Assembly: GCA_004557975.1 (NCBI GenBank)
Contig: SFEV01000027.1
Span: 1-38,199 of the forward strand
Origin: Lachnospiraceae bacterium
GTDB taxonomy: Bacteria > Bacillota > Clostridia > Lachnospirales > Lachnospiraceae
Length of the DNA stretch: 38,199 bases
Direction of reading: 5' to 3'
In this document: one piece after another, positions 15,977-24,031 of the stretch
Layout: every line of letters starts with the position of its first letter
Position numbering within the stretch: the stretch's first letter is position 1
Program-made: the position numbers and the translations under genes
Notes under the pieces: generated by a model
Told to the model about the DNA's origin: nothing
The model's input: the letters and a program-made list of their open reading frames with translations, nothing else
Database searches by the model: none

Positions 15977-16005
15977 TTTTCATACGCTGAAATTTGTGCT
16001 AAAAT
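15977..16005 (+). promoter_or_regulatory. Promoter of the metallophosphoesterase gene
   Basis: TTTTCA (15977-15982) and TAAAAT (16000-16005) are 17 bp apart. TGC directly before the -10 gives an extended element. scpA, scpB and dacB probably follow in the same transcript. Confidence 0.5.
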
Positions 16006-16039
16006 AGGCTGAGATTTTGGAAAGGAAAAGTACAGTGTA

Positions 16040-16837
16040 ATGTCAGAGTTTAAGGTGACACGGTACAAGGTACGCGTAAAAGAAGGAAAAAAAGGACCGG
16101 AACAGCCATTTTCAGCCGTATTTCTCAGTGATCTGCACAATGCGGCTTACGGTGACGGCAACAGCAGACTGCTTCAGGAGATACGGAATGAGGACCCTGA
16201 AGTGGTTTTTGTTGCCGGCGACATGGTGACGGCCACGCAGCAGCCTCAGATGGACAGAGCGATGGTCCTGATGGACGAGCTTACGAAGCAGTATCCTGTT
16301 TACTATGCAAATGGCAATCACGAGCATCGGATGAAGGCGTTTCCGGAACGGTACGGCGAAGCCTATGAGAAATATTCTTCTGTGATCAAGAGCTTCGGTG
16401 TTCATCTTCTTGAGAATTCGCACGAGACCATTGAGATATACAGAATGACGCTTACTGTATGGGGCTATGAGCTTCCTGCTGAGTATTTCAGGCGGACATC
16501 CCGCAGAACCCTTGAGGCACAGCAGCTTTCGGAGATACTGGGGGAGCCTTCGGCGTCGGGATATCACGTTCTGCTGGCACATCATCCGGACTATTTCAGT
16601 GCGTATGCATCATGGGGAGCGGATCTGACACTGTCGGGACATCTGCACGGCGGGATTATACGGCTTCCTTTTTTGGGAGGCGTGATCAGTCCTCAGATGA
16701 GGATTTTTCCGGCTTATGACAGAGGCATCTATTCGATGGACGGAAGAAAAATGATTGTGAGTGCCGGACTGGGGGATCACACTGTTAAAATGCGTGTCAA
16801 CAATCCGCCGGAGCTGGTAGTGATTGACTTTATATAG
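16040..16837 (+). CDS. Calcineurin-like metallophosphoesterase (YkuE-like)
   Basis: A 265-residue protein with the full set of metal-binding motifs: FLSDLHN (D-x-H), VAGDMV (GD), NGNHEHR (GNHE), a histidine in LLAHHPD and GHLHGG near the C-terminus. It lacks a clear signal peptide or membrane anchor, unlike several YkuE relatives. The substrate is unknown; relatives act on lipid or nucleotide phosphoesters. The gene ends 13 bases before scpA. AAAGGAA at 16021-16027 is the likely ribosome site. Confidence 0.88.
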   Translation: MSEFKVTRYKVRVKEGKKGPEQPFSAVFLSDLHNAAYGDGNSRLLQEIRNEDPEVVFVAGDMVTATQQPQMDRAMVLMDELTKQYPVYYANGNHEHRMKAFPERYGEAYEKYSSVIKSFGVHLLENSHETIEIYRMTLTVWGYELPAEYFRRTSRRTLEAQQLSEILGEPSASGYHVLLAHHPDYFSAYASWGADLTLSGHLHGGIIRLPFLGGVISPQMRIFPAYDRGIYSMDGRKMIVSAGLGDHTVKMRVNNPPELVVIDFI

Positions 16838-16850
16838 CAAGGAGCGTTTC

Positions 16851-17633
16851 ATGGGAATTCCCGTAAAGCTGGACGCATTTGAAGGACCACTGGATCTTCT
16901 TCTGCATCTGATAGAGAAAAACAAAGTAAATATCTATGATATTCCGATTGTGGAAATTACGGATCAGTACATGGAATACATCAGTACCATGACAGGACAG
17001 ACGCTTGATGTCATGAGTGAATTCCTTGTTATGGCAGCCACATTGCTGGACATTAAGTCCCGGATGCTGCTTCCGCCGGAGGTGACGGAGGAAGGCGAGG
17101 AGATTGATCCGAGGGAGGAGCTGGTTCAGAAGCTTCTCGAATATAAAATGTACAAATACATGTCCTATGAGCTTCGGGAAAGGCAGGAGGACGCTTCGTT
17201 TCAGATGTACAAACCGCCGACAATTCCTGATGAGGTGAAATCCTACCGTGAGCCTGTGGACATTGACAGGCTGCTTGACGGTGTGACACTTGCAAAGCTG
17301 CACGCTGTGTTCCGGGATATTATGAAGCGTCAGGAAAACAGGATTGACCCGATCCGGAGCAAATTCGGAAGCCTGAAAAAGGAAGAGATAGATCTGGGCG
17401 GGACGATGCGTCTGGTGGAACAGTATATCATGGACCGGAAGACCTGCATGTTTCGGGAGATTCTGAGACTGCGAAACGGTAAGCAGTATATGATTGTGTC
17501 GTTTCTGACGCTCCTTCAGCTGATGAAAGAGGGAAAGGTCGAGGTGGATCAGCCGGAGACGTTTGCGGATATCCGCATTACGTACACAGGCAGAGAAGGA
17601 GAGCTGACGGATATTTCCGGTGACTATGATTAA
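16851..17633 (+). CDS. scpA: Segregation and condensation protein A
   Basis: A 260-residue kleisin that bridges the SMC ATPase heads and binds ScpB in the bacterial condensin. The family opening VKLDAFEGPLDLLLHLIEKNKVNIYD is very well kept. An acidic middle and a C-terminal winged-helix segment (REILRLRNGKQYMIVSFLTLLQLMKEGKV) are present. AAGGAG at 16839-16844 favours ATG 16851 over the upstream 16824 frame start. It is followed by scpB after 50 bases. Confidence 0.95.
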   Translation: MGIPVKLDAFEGPLDLLLHLIEKNKVNIYDIPIVEITDQYMEYISTMTGQTLDVMSEFLVMAATLLDIKSRMLLPPEVTEEGEEIDPREELVQKLLEYKMYKYMSYELRERQEDASFQMYKPPTIPDEVKSYREPVDIDRLLDGVTLAKLHAVFRDIMKRQENRIDPIRSKFGSLKKEEIDLGGTMRLVEQYIMDRKTCMFREILRLRNGKQYMIVSFLTLLQLMKEGKVEVDQPETFADIRITYTGREGELTDISGDYD

Positions 17634-17683
17634 GTGCCATGGCGAATGAAGCCGGGTGAATTTGACAGAACGGAGAAAAGCAC

Positions 17684-18253
17684 GTGGACAGGAGAAAAGC
17701 GGAGGCTGCAATAGAGGCCATACTTTTTGCAATGGGAGATTCTGTGGAGCTGGACAAACTGGCAGCGGCAATCGAACAGGACAAGGAAACGACGAGAAAG
17801 ATTATTTATCATATGATGGAACAATACAGGGAGGAAGACCGCGGAATCCAGATTCTTGAGCTGGAAGATGCGTATCAGCTCTGTACAAAAAGTGAGCTGT
17901 ACGAGTATCTGATCCGGGTTGCAAGGCAGCCCAAAAAGATCGTGCTGACGGATGTTGTCATGGAGACACTCTCCATCATTGCATACAAACAGCCGGTTAC
18001 GAAGCTTGAAATTGAGAAAATTCGTGGTGTCAAGTGCGATCACGCAGTCAATAAGCTGGTGGAGTACAATCTCGTCAAGGAGCTCGGGAGGCTGGATGCG
18101 CCAGGCAGGCCGCTTCTGTTCGGGACGACGGAGGACTTTCTGCGCCATTTCGGCATCCATTCTCTGGAGGATCTCCCTGTGATGAATCCGGTACAGGTGG
18201 AGGATTTCAAGGCCGAGGCCGAGGAAGAGATTCAGATGAAGCTGGATGTATAG
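17684..18253 (+). CDS. scpB: Segregation and condensation protein B
   Basis: A 189-residue protein, partner of ScpA in SMC-ScpAB. It has two winged-helix units: AAIEAILFAMGDSVELDKLA near the start, then VLTDVVMETLSIIAYKQPVTKLEIEKIRG and LVKELGRLDAPGRPLLFGTTEDFLRHFGI, which are hallmark ScpB segments. It starts at GTG 17684, with GGAG at 17672-17675. Length is normal. Confidence 0.95.
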   Translation: MDRRKAEAAIEAILFAMGDSVELDKLAAAIEQDKETTRKIIYHMMEQYREEDRGIQILELEDAYQLCTKSELYEYLIRVARQPKKIVLTDVVMETLSIIAYKQPVTKLEIEKIRGVKCDHAVNKLVEYNLVKELGRLDAPGRPLLFGTTEDFLRHFGIHSLEDLPVMNPVQVEDFKAEAEEEIQMKLDV

Positions 18254-18414
18254 CGCAGGTGATAAATACAATATAAAAAACTGTAGCATACGCAGATAAA
18301 CAGGAAAGGTAAACGTGGAAAATCCGGGATGAACAGCGGGAATCTGCTGCATATATGCCACGGAAAGTGCATAGAGATAGAGAGCAGATTTATTACGAAA
18401 AGGGTTTGAGATGC

Positions 18415-19734
18415 ATGCATAAAAGAATCCGGTGCGCTGTTATGGCAGCTTTTTTCATTTTTCTTTCTGTATCTGGAATAACTGACAGCAATGGCTTGAT
18501 TCCTCTGCGGGCGTCTGCCCGGGAGGATGCACTTACCTTATACGCCCGCGGCGCCGTTTTGATGGACGGTGACAGCGGGCGTGTTTTGTATGGAAAGGAG
18601 CAGGATACGGAGCTTCCGATGGCAAGTACGACAAAGATTATGACGTGCATTGTGGCGCTGGAGAAATCACAGCCAGATACAGTGTGCACAGTCTCTGCCG
18701 GGGCAGCCGCGCAGCCCCAGGTGAAGCTTGGCATGGTGGAGGGAGATGCATTTTATATGAAAGATCTCCTGTATTCCCTGATGCTGGAGTCTCACAATGA
18801 CACTGCCGTCTGTATTGCCGAGACAGTGGCGGGAAGTGTGGAGGCTTTTGCAGGGAAAATGAATGCAAAAGCGGCAGAGATCGGCTGTGAGCATACTTAC
18901 TATGTGACCCCGAATGGTCTGGACGGTGAAGATCAGAACGGGGTTCACCACACGACGGCGAAAGAGCTTGCTCTTGTGATGCGCTACTGTCTGAATGAAT
19001 CTCCTGCGGCCGAAGTATTTCTGGAGATTACCGGAGCAGAATCGTATTCCTTCACAAATATCAGCGGGAGCAGAAGCTACAGCTGTACAAATCACAATGC
19101 CCTGCTGACGATCCTGGAAGGTGCAGTTTCAGGAAAGACAGGTTTTACCGGAAAAGCAGGCTACTGTTACGTTGGGGCGGTAAGGCGGGACGGGAAGCTG
19201 CTGATTGTATCTCTGCTGGCGTGCGGATGGCCGAATCACAAAGGATATAAATGGGTTGACACGAAAAAGCTGATAAAATATGGGCTGGAGAATTACGAAA
19301 AGCGGGAAATCACGGACAGGACGCTGGCAGCACAGCCTGTGGAAGTATTGGACGGGCAGCTGGAATCCGTAAACACTGTGATTTTGTGGGAAGAAGAGGC
19401 AGCGGGGGAGGATGTGACGGATAATGATGGCGCAAAAATACAGAAGATGACAAAGAACACGGAGACGGATGACAGCATGAGGGGAACGCAGATGCAGACG
19501 GAAAATTCGCGGGCAGATACTGTGCTGATGAGAGAGGGAGAGCAGGTACAGATGAAGATGGAAATGATACCGTATCTGGAAGCACCGGTGGAGAGGGGAC
19601 AGCAGGTGGGGAAAGTATGCTTTCTCGTGGATCAGAGGGAGTACGCGTCATACCGGATTGTGACTGCGGAGAAAGTGAAAAAACGTGATTTTCGCTATTG
19701 TCTGAGGCTTTTACTGAAACAGTTTTTTCTGTAG
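18415..19734 (+). CDS. D-alanyl-D-alanine carboxypeptidase (DacB/PBP5* position)
   Basis: A 439-residue secreted enzyme of the PBP5 family. A signal peptide (KRIRCAVMAAFFIFLSVSGI) leads to SxxK (MASTTKIM, Ser71/Lys74), SxN (ESHNDTAV) and KTG (SGKTGFTGKAGYC). A C-terminal beta domain carries an insert rich in Glu, Thr and Asp (residues ~325-380) and ends in a basic hydrophobic segment (FRYCLRLLLKQFFL) that may anchor it to the membrane. In Bacillus subtilis the spore cortex carboxypeptidase dacB also lies close after scpB, so a sporulation role is plausible but not proven. ATG 18415 is chosen because AAAAGGG (18398-18404) precedes it. It is distinct from the dacF-like gene at 14696. Confidence 0.87.
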   Translation: MHKRIRCAVMAAFFIFLSVSGITDSNGLIPLRASAREDALTLYARGAVLMDGDSGRVLYGKEQDTELPMASTTKIMTCIVALEKSQPDTVCTVSAGAAAQPQVKLGMVEGDAFYMKDLLYSLMLESHNDTAVCIAETVAGSVEAFAGKMNAKAAEIGCEHTYYVTPNGLDGEDQNGVHHTTAKELALVMRYCLNESPAAEVFLEITGAESYSFTNISGSRSYSCTNHNALLTILEGAVSGKTGFTGKAGYCYVGAVRRDGKLLIVSLLACGWPNHKGYKWVDTKKLIKYGLENYEKREITDRTLAAQPVEVLDGQLESVNTVILWEEEAAGEDVTDNDGAKIQKMTKNTETDDSMRGTQMQTENSRADTVLMREGEQVQMKMEMIPYLEAPVERGQQVGKVCFLVDQREYASYRIVTAEKVKKRDFRYCLRLLLKQFFL

Positions 19735-19860
19735 AATGAAATATTCTTAAAAAATGTATAGATTGCATAATTTAAGATCAGTATTGGCAAAAAATCGGCT
19801 AAGAAATTGTGCAGGGTGAACAAGATATGTTCATTTTCGTGAAATTTGTGACAAAAATGC

Positions 19861-19889
19861 TTGCAATTTAGGAACAAACACGCTACTAT
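19861..19889 (+). promoter_or_regulatory. Promoter of the decarboxylase cluster
   Basis: TTGCAA (19861-19866) and TACTAT (19884-19889) are 17 bp apart, some 55 bases before the first gene of the cluster. Confidence 0.55.
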
Positions 19890-19944
19890 ATACTCGGCAG
19901 AAATTGGATATACATTAATAATAGAACAATGGAGGGCTGAAAGA

Positions 19945-21381
19945 ATGAGTAATACAGCACAAAACTTGGCAAGTACAAGAATTGCTTCTTTACTTGATGA
20001 GAACAGCTTTGTTGAAATCGGCGGATACGTAACTGCCAGAAATACTGATTTCAACATGCAGCAGACAGAGACACCGGGAGACGGTGTAATCACAGGTTAC
20101 GGTCTGATTGACGGACATCTCGTATACGTTTACAGCCAGGACGCTGCAGTTCTGGGCGGAACGATCGGTGAGATGCATGCGAAGAAGATTACGGGACTTT
20201 ATGATCTCGCAATGAAGATGGGCGCTCCGGTCATCGGATTACTGGACTGCGCAGGTCTGAGACTTCAGGAGGCGACAGATGCACTGAACGCATTTGGCGA
20301 GATCTACATGAAGCAGACTCTGGCATCCGGTGTGATTCCGCAGATTACTGCAGTGTTCGGCAGATGCGGCGGCGGTCTGGCACTCGTACCGGCACTGACA
20401 GACTTCACATTTATGGAAGGCAAGAAGGCAGAGCTTTTCGTAAACTCTCCGAATGCTCTTGACGGAAATTACAAAGAAAAGTGTGATACAGCTTCTGCAG
20501 CATTCCAGAGTGAAGAGACAGGTCTTGTGGATTTTGTCGGTACAGAGGATGAGATCATGGGTCAGATCCGTGAACTCGTGTGCATGCTTCCTGCAAACAA
20601 TGAGGATGACATGTCTTATGAGGAGTGCACAGATGATCTGAACCGTGTTTGTTCCGATCTTGCCAATGCAGCAGGAGATACTTCCATTCTCCTGTCCAAT
20701 ATTGCAGACGACAACAATTTTGTTGAGGTAAAGGCTGCATACGCAAAGGATATGGTGACAGGCTTTATCCGTCTCAACGGCACGACAGTCGGTGTTGTTG
20801 CCAACCGCACAGAGGTTTACGGCGAGGACGGTGAGCTGGCTGAGTCCTTTGACTGTGTACTGAGCGCAAAGGGAGCAGAGAAGGCAGCATCATTCGTTAC
20901 ATTCTGTGATGCATTTGAGATTCCGGTGCTTACTCTGACAAATGTTGCAGGCTTCAAGGCAAGCAAATGCTCTGAGAAGAGAATTGCAAAGGCAGCTGCA
21001 AAGCTTACATACGCATTTGCGAACGCAACCGTTCCGAAGGTAAATGTTATTATTGGTAAGGCATTCGGAAGCGCTTACGTTGCCATGAACAGCAAGGCAA
21101 TCGGTGCAGACGTGACCTTTGCATGGAGCCAGGCTCAGATCGGTATGATGGATGCACAGCTTGCAGCAAAGATTATGTATGCAGGTGAAGATGTTAAGGT
21201 TATGAATGAGAAGGCTGCTGAGTACGCAGCACTGCAGTCCAGCGCGCTGGCAGCAGCAAAGAGAGGATATGTTGATAATATTATCGAGGCAGAAGATACA
21301 AGAAAATACGTAATCGGCGCTTTCGAAATGTTATTCACGAAGAGAGATGATCGCCCGTCCAAAAAGCACGGAACAGTTTAA
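19945..21381 (+). CDS. Acyl-CoA-type carboxyltransferase (12S/MmdA-like, divergent)
   Basis: A 478-residue protein with two crotonase-fold carboxyltransferase domains. The N-domain has ETPGDGVITGYGLIDG, AAVLGGTIGEMHAKKI and GRCGGGLALVPALTDFTFM; the C-domain has AKLTYAFANATVPKVNVIIGKAFGSAYVAMNSKAIGADVTFAW. MmdA and the 12S subunit of transcarboxylase move CO2 between biotin and (methyl)malonyl-CoA or propionyl-CoA. This protein is shorter at the N-terminus. Where relatives have the PGxxPGxxQExxGIIRHGAK region, it has NVAGFKASKCSEKRIAKAAAK, so its substrate may differ. ATG 19945 has GGAGG at 19931-19935. It leads the cluster with the pump and biotin genes. Confidence 0.85.
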   Translation: MSNTAQNLASTRIASLLDENSFVEIGGYVTARNTDFNMQQTETPGDGVITGYGLIDGHLVYVYSQDAAVLGGTIGEMHAKKITGLYDLAMKMGAPVIGLLDCAGLRLQEATDALNAFGEIYMKQTLASGVIPQITAVFGRCGGGLALVPALTDFTFMEGKKAELFVNSPNALDGNYKEKCDTASAAFQSEETGLVDFVGTEDEIMGQIRELVCMLPANNEDDMSYEECTDDLNRVCSDLANAAGDTSILLSNIADDNNFVEVKAAYAKDMVTGFIRLNGTTVGVVANRTEVYGEDGELAESFDCVLSAKGAEKAASFVTFCDAFEIPVLTLTNVAGFKASKCSEKRIAKAAAKLTYAFANATVPKVNVIIGKAFGSAYVAMNSKAIGADVTFAWSQAQIGMMDAQLAAKIMYAGEDVKVMNEKAAEYAALQSSALAAAKRGYVDNIIEAEDTRKYVIGAFEMLFTKRDDRPSKKHGTV

Positions 21382-21395
21382 GCGAGGTGAATCAC

Positions 21396-22280
21396 ATGAA
21401 ACGTAGATTAAGTGCAATCGTACTTGCTCTCGGCCTGTCCCTGTCTGTTTTCTCCATGGGCGTATTTGCGGCGGAAACAGAGACTGAGGCGGCGACAGAG
21501 CAGGCAACAGAGCAGGCAACAGAACCATCTTCCGAAGCGGCGACAGAGGCAGCATCGGATGCTGAGGATGCGCTCGAGGAGATGGAAGCGGCGACGGAGG
21601 TATCTGAGCAGACAGAGACCGTATCACCGGAAGAGCAGTATAAGATGATTCTCACCACGTACCTGACACAGGTTTCCAGCTGGACAGATGATCAGATTGA
21701 GATGCTGATTGACGGGGATGACCCGACGGGTGCCGCAATTGCTTCAAACTGGAAGTCGGTAAAAGAAGAGCTCGGTGCGTTTGTGGAAGTGACGGATGCA
21801 CAGCTCAGCGAAGACGGCACGGAGATTTCCGGTCATGCGAAATATGAAAAAGCCAGCGATAAGACAGAGGTAGTCGCATCGTACAGGCTCAACGAAGAGA
21901 CGCAGACTGCTACGATGAACTGGGATATTAACTATTCATTTGGCGTTCTGATGCAGCGCGCAGCCATGAACACGGTTATGGGTATCGGTATCGTGTTTGT
22001 GACACTTCTGTTCCTGAGTGCGCTGATCAGTCAGATGCATCTCATTCCGGATATGGTGGATAAGATGTCGAAGAAGAAAGCTCCGGCACCTGCACCGGCG
22101 GCAGCACCTGCACCGGCAGCAGCACCTGCACCGGCTGTGGAGGAAGAGGAGTATGTGGATGATCTGGAGCTTGTGGCTGTTATTACGGCAGCGATCGCAG
22201 CTTCCGAAAATACTTCCAGTGATGGATTCGTAGTTCGTTCTATTAAAAAAGCAAATAAAAGAAACTGGCAGAGAGCCTAA
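21396..22280 (+). CDS. oadG: OadG/MmdD-like delta-gamma subunit with an added extracellular domain
   Basis: This 294-residue protein is much longer than the ~85-residue OadG subunits. A signal peptide (LSAIVLALGLSLSVFSMGVFA) leads to a Thr/Glu/Ala-rich linker (residues ~26-75). A folded-looking external domain follows (~75-185, from SPEEQYKMILTTYL to MNWDINYSFGVL). Next come a membrane helix (~191-215, MGIGIVFVTLLFLSALISQM) and an Ala/Pro linker. The conserved OadG tail LELVAVITAAIAASEN...SDGFVVRSIKKANKRNW is at the end. OadG holds the decarboxylase together and is the membrane anchor of the soluble subunit. ATG 21396 follows GAGG (21384-21387); GTG 21387 in frame is less likely. Confidence 0.85.
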   Translation: MKRRLSAIVLALGLSLSVFSMGVFAAETETEAATEQATEQATEPSSEAATEAASDAEDALEEMEAATEVSEQTETVSPEEQYKMILTTYLTQVSSWTDDQIEMLIDGDDPTGAAIASNWKSVKEELGAFVEVTDAQLSEDGTEISGHAKYEKASDKTEVVASYRLNEETQTATMNWDINYSFGVLMQRAAMNTVMGIGIVFVTLLFLSALISQMHLIPDMVDKMSKKKAPAPAPAAAPAPAAAPAPAVEEEEYVDDLELVAVITAAIAASENTSSDGFVVRSIKKANKRNWQRA

Positions 22281-22298
22281 GTACAGGAGGACATATTC

Positions 22299-22676
22299 AT
22301 GAAGACTTATACAATTACAGTAAACGGCAATGTATATGATGTAACAGTTGAAGAAGGAACCGGCGCAGCACCGGCAGCGGCTCCGAAGGCAGCACCGAAA
22401 GCAGCTCCGAAGGCAGCACCGGCAGCAGCTCCGAAGGCAGCAGCACCGGCAGGAGGCGCAGGCGCAGTGAAGGTAACTGCTTCCGTACCGGGTAAGGTAT
22501 TTAAGGTAGAAGCAAGCGTTGGACAGGCTGTAAAAGCAGGAGATGCAATCGTTATTCTTGAAGCTATGAAGATGGAGATTCCGGTTGTTGCTCCGCAGGA
22601 TGGTACTGTGGCAAGCATCGACGTAACAGTAGGACAGGCAATCGAGTCAGGCGATACACTTGCAACGATGAACTGA
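22299..22676 (+). CDS. Biotin carrier protein (1.3S/MmdC-like gamma subunit)
   Basis: A 125-residue carrier that shuttles carboxybiotin between the carboxyltransferases and the membrane subunit. A short N-terminal beta segment (MKTYTITVNGNVYDVTVEEG) is joined by an Ala/Pro/Lys linker of about 35 residues to the biotinyl domain. The target lysine is Lys91 in EAMKMEI, 34 residues from the C-terminus as expected. It can serve both carboxyltransferases of the cluster because neither has its own biotin domain. Size and layout are those of the 1.3S subunit of transcarboxylase. Confidence 0.93.
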   Translation: MKTYTITVNGNVYDVTVEEGTGAAPAAAPKAAPKAAPKAAPAAAPKAAAPAGGAGAVKVTASVPGKVFKVEASVGQAVKAGDAIVILEAMKMEIPVVAPQDGTVASIDVTVGQAIESGDTLATMN

Positions 22677-22738
22677 TTGCAGACGTCTGAATCTGTACTT
22701 ACAGACATTGTCTGAGAATACGAACTGGAGGTAAAAGA

Positions 22739-23896
22739 ATGTCTTACATTACAAACACGTTGTCCAACTTACTGGGTCAGACAGCGTTTCTGAATCTGAC
22801 ATGGGGCAACTATGTCATGATTGCAGTTGCGTGTGTGTTCCTGTATCTGGCAATCAAGCATGGTTTTGAGCCTCTGCTTCTCGTTCCGATCGCATTCGGT
22901 ATGCTGCTCGTAAATATCTATCCGGATATCATGGCACAGCCGTACACCGATGCAAACGGCATCGAGCATGCAGGCGGTCTTCTCCATTACTTCTATCTGA
23001 TGGATGAGTGGAGTATCCTTCCGTCCCTGATTTTCATGGGCGTAGGTGCGATGACAGACTTCGGTCCGCTGATCGCAAACCCGAAGAGCTTCCTGCTCGG
23101 TGCAGCTGCTCAGCTCGGTATCTACATGGCATACTTCCTTGCAATCTTTATGGGATTCAACGGAAAGGCAGCGGCAGCCATCTCCATTATCGGTGGTGCA
23201 GATGGCCCGACATCTATCTTCCTTGCCGGTAAGCTTGGACAGACAGAGCTGATGGGACCGATCGCCGTTGCAGCTTATTCCTACATGTCTCTCGTTCCGA
23301 TTATTCAGCCGCCGATCATGAAAGCTCTGACGACAGAGGAAGAGAGAAAGATCAAGATGGAACAGCTCCGTCCGGTTTCCAAGCTGGAGAAGATTCTGTT
23401 CCCGATCATCATCACAATCGTAGTATGTATGATTCTTCCGTCAACGGCTCCGCTGGTAGGTATGCTGATGCTTGGTAACCTGTTCCGTGAGTCCGGTGTT
23501 GTGAAGCAGCTTACAGAGACGGCATCCAATGCTCTTATGTACATCGTTGTTATCCTGCTTGGTACTTCCGTAGGTGCTACGACAAGTGCGGAAGCATTCC
23601 TGAACCTGGCTACAATCAAGATCGTAATCCTCGGTCTTGTGGCATTTGCATTCGGTACGGCCGGCGGTGTGGTATTCGGCAAGATCATGTGCAAGATGAC
23701 AGGCGGAAAGATCAATCCGCTGATCGGTTCCGCAGGTGTTTCTGCTGTTCCGATGGCAGCCCGTGTATCCCAGAAGGTCGGTGCAGAAGCTGATCCGACA
23801 AACTTCCTGCTGATGCATGCGATGGGTCCGAACGTGGCAGGTGTTATCGGTACGGCAGTATGTGCCGGTACATTTATGGCAATTTTCGGAGTATAA
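22739..23896 (+). CDS. oadB: Sodium-translocating decarboxylase beta subunit
   Basis: A 385-residue integral membrane protein with about nine to eleven membrane segments. It decarboxylates carboxybiotin and pumps Na+ outward. The conserved IIGGADGPTSIFLAGKL segment, which carries the sodium-site aspartate, is complete, as is the C-terminal SAGVSAVPMAARVSQKVGAEADPTNFLLMHAMGPNVAGVIG. GGAGG at 22727-22731 supports ATG 22739. Its stop codon lies inside a stable hairpin (23893-23946). Beta subunits of oxaloacetate, methylmalonyl-CoA and glutaconyl-CoA enzymes are alike, so this gene alone does not tell the substrate. Confidence 0.95.
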   Translation: MSYITNTLSNLLGQTAFLNLTWGNYVMIAVACVFLYLAIKHGFEPLLLVPIAFGMLLVNIYPDIMAQPYTDANGIEHAGGLLHYFYLMDEWSILPSLIFMGVGAMTDFGPLIANPKSFLLGAAAQLGIYMAYFLAIFMGFNGKAAAAISIIGGADGPTSIFLAGKLGQTELMGPIAVAAYSYMSLVPIIQPPIMKALTTEEERKIKMEQLRPVSKLEKILFPIIITIVVCMILPSTAPLVGMLMLGNLFRESGVVKQLTETASNALMYIVVILLGTSVGATTSAEAFLNLATIKIVILGLVAFAFGTAGGVVFGKIMCKMTGGKINPLIGSAGVSAVPMAARVSQKVGAEADPTNFLLMHAMGPNVAGVIGTAVCAGTFMAIFGV

Positions 23897-23946
23897 CCGA
23901 ATCAGGTAAATTCCATCTGATCAATATGAATCAGATATTCGGTTAT
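23893..23946 (+). other. Intercistronic hairpin over the oadB stop codon
   Basis: ATAACCGAAT (23893-23902) pairs perfectly with 23937-23946. An inner helix pairs ATCTGAT (23915-23921) with ATCAGAT (23930-23936). There is no T-run, so it is not a terminator. Such a structure could stabilise or process the mRNA between oadB and the last gene. The remaining 23947-24020 shows nothing else. Confidence 0.5.
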
Positions 23947-24031
23947 GAACAGGCAGAACAGCGGATTGTGAATATTCGCTGAATGCATATTTCCGTAATA
24001 ATCAGATACAGACAAAATATAGGAGGTCAAC

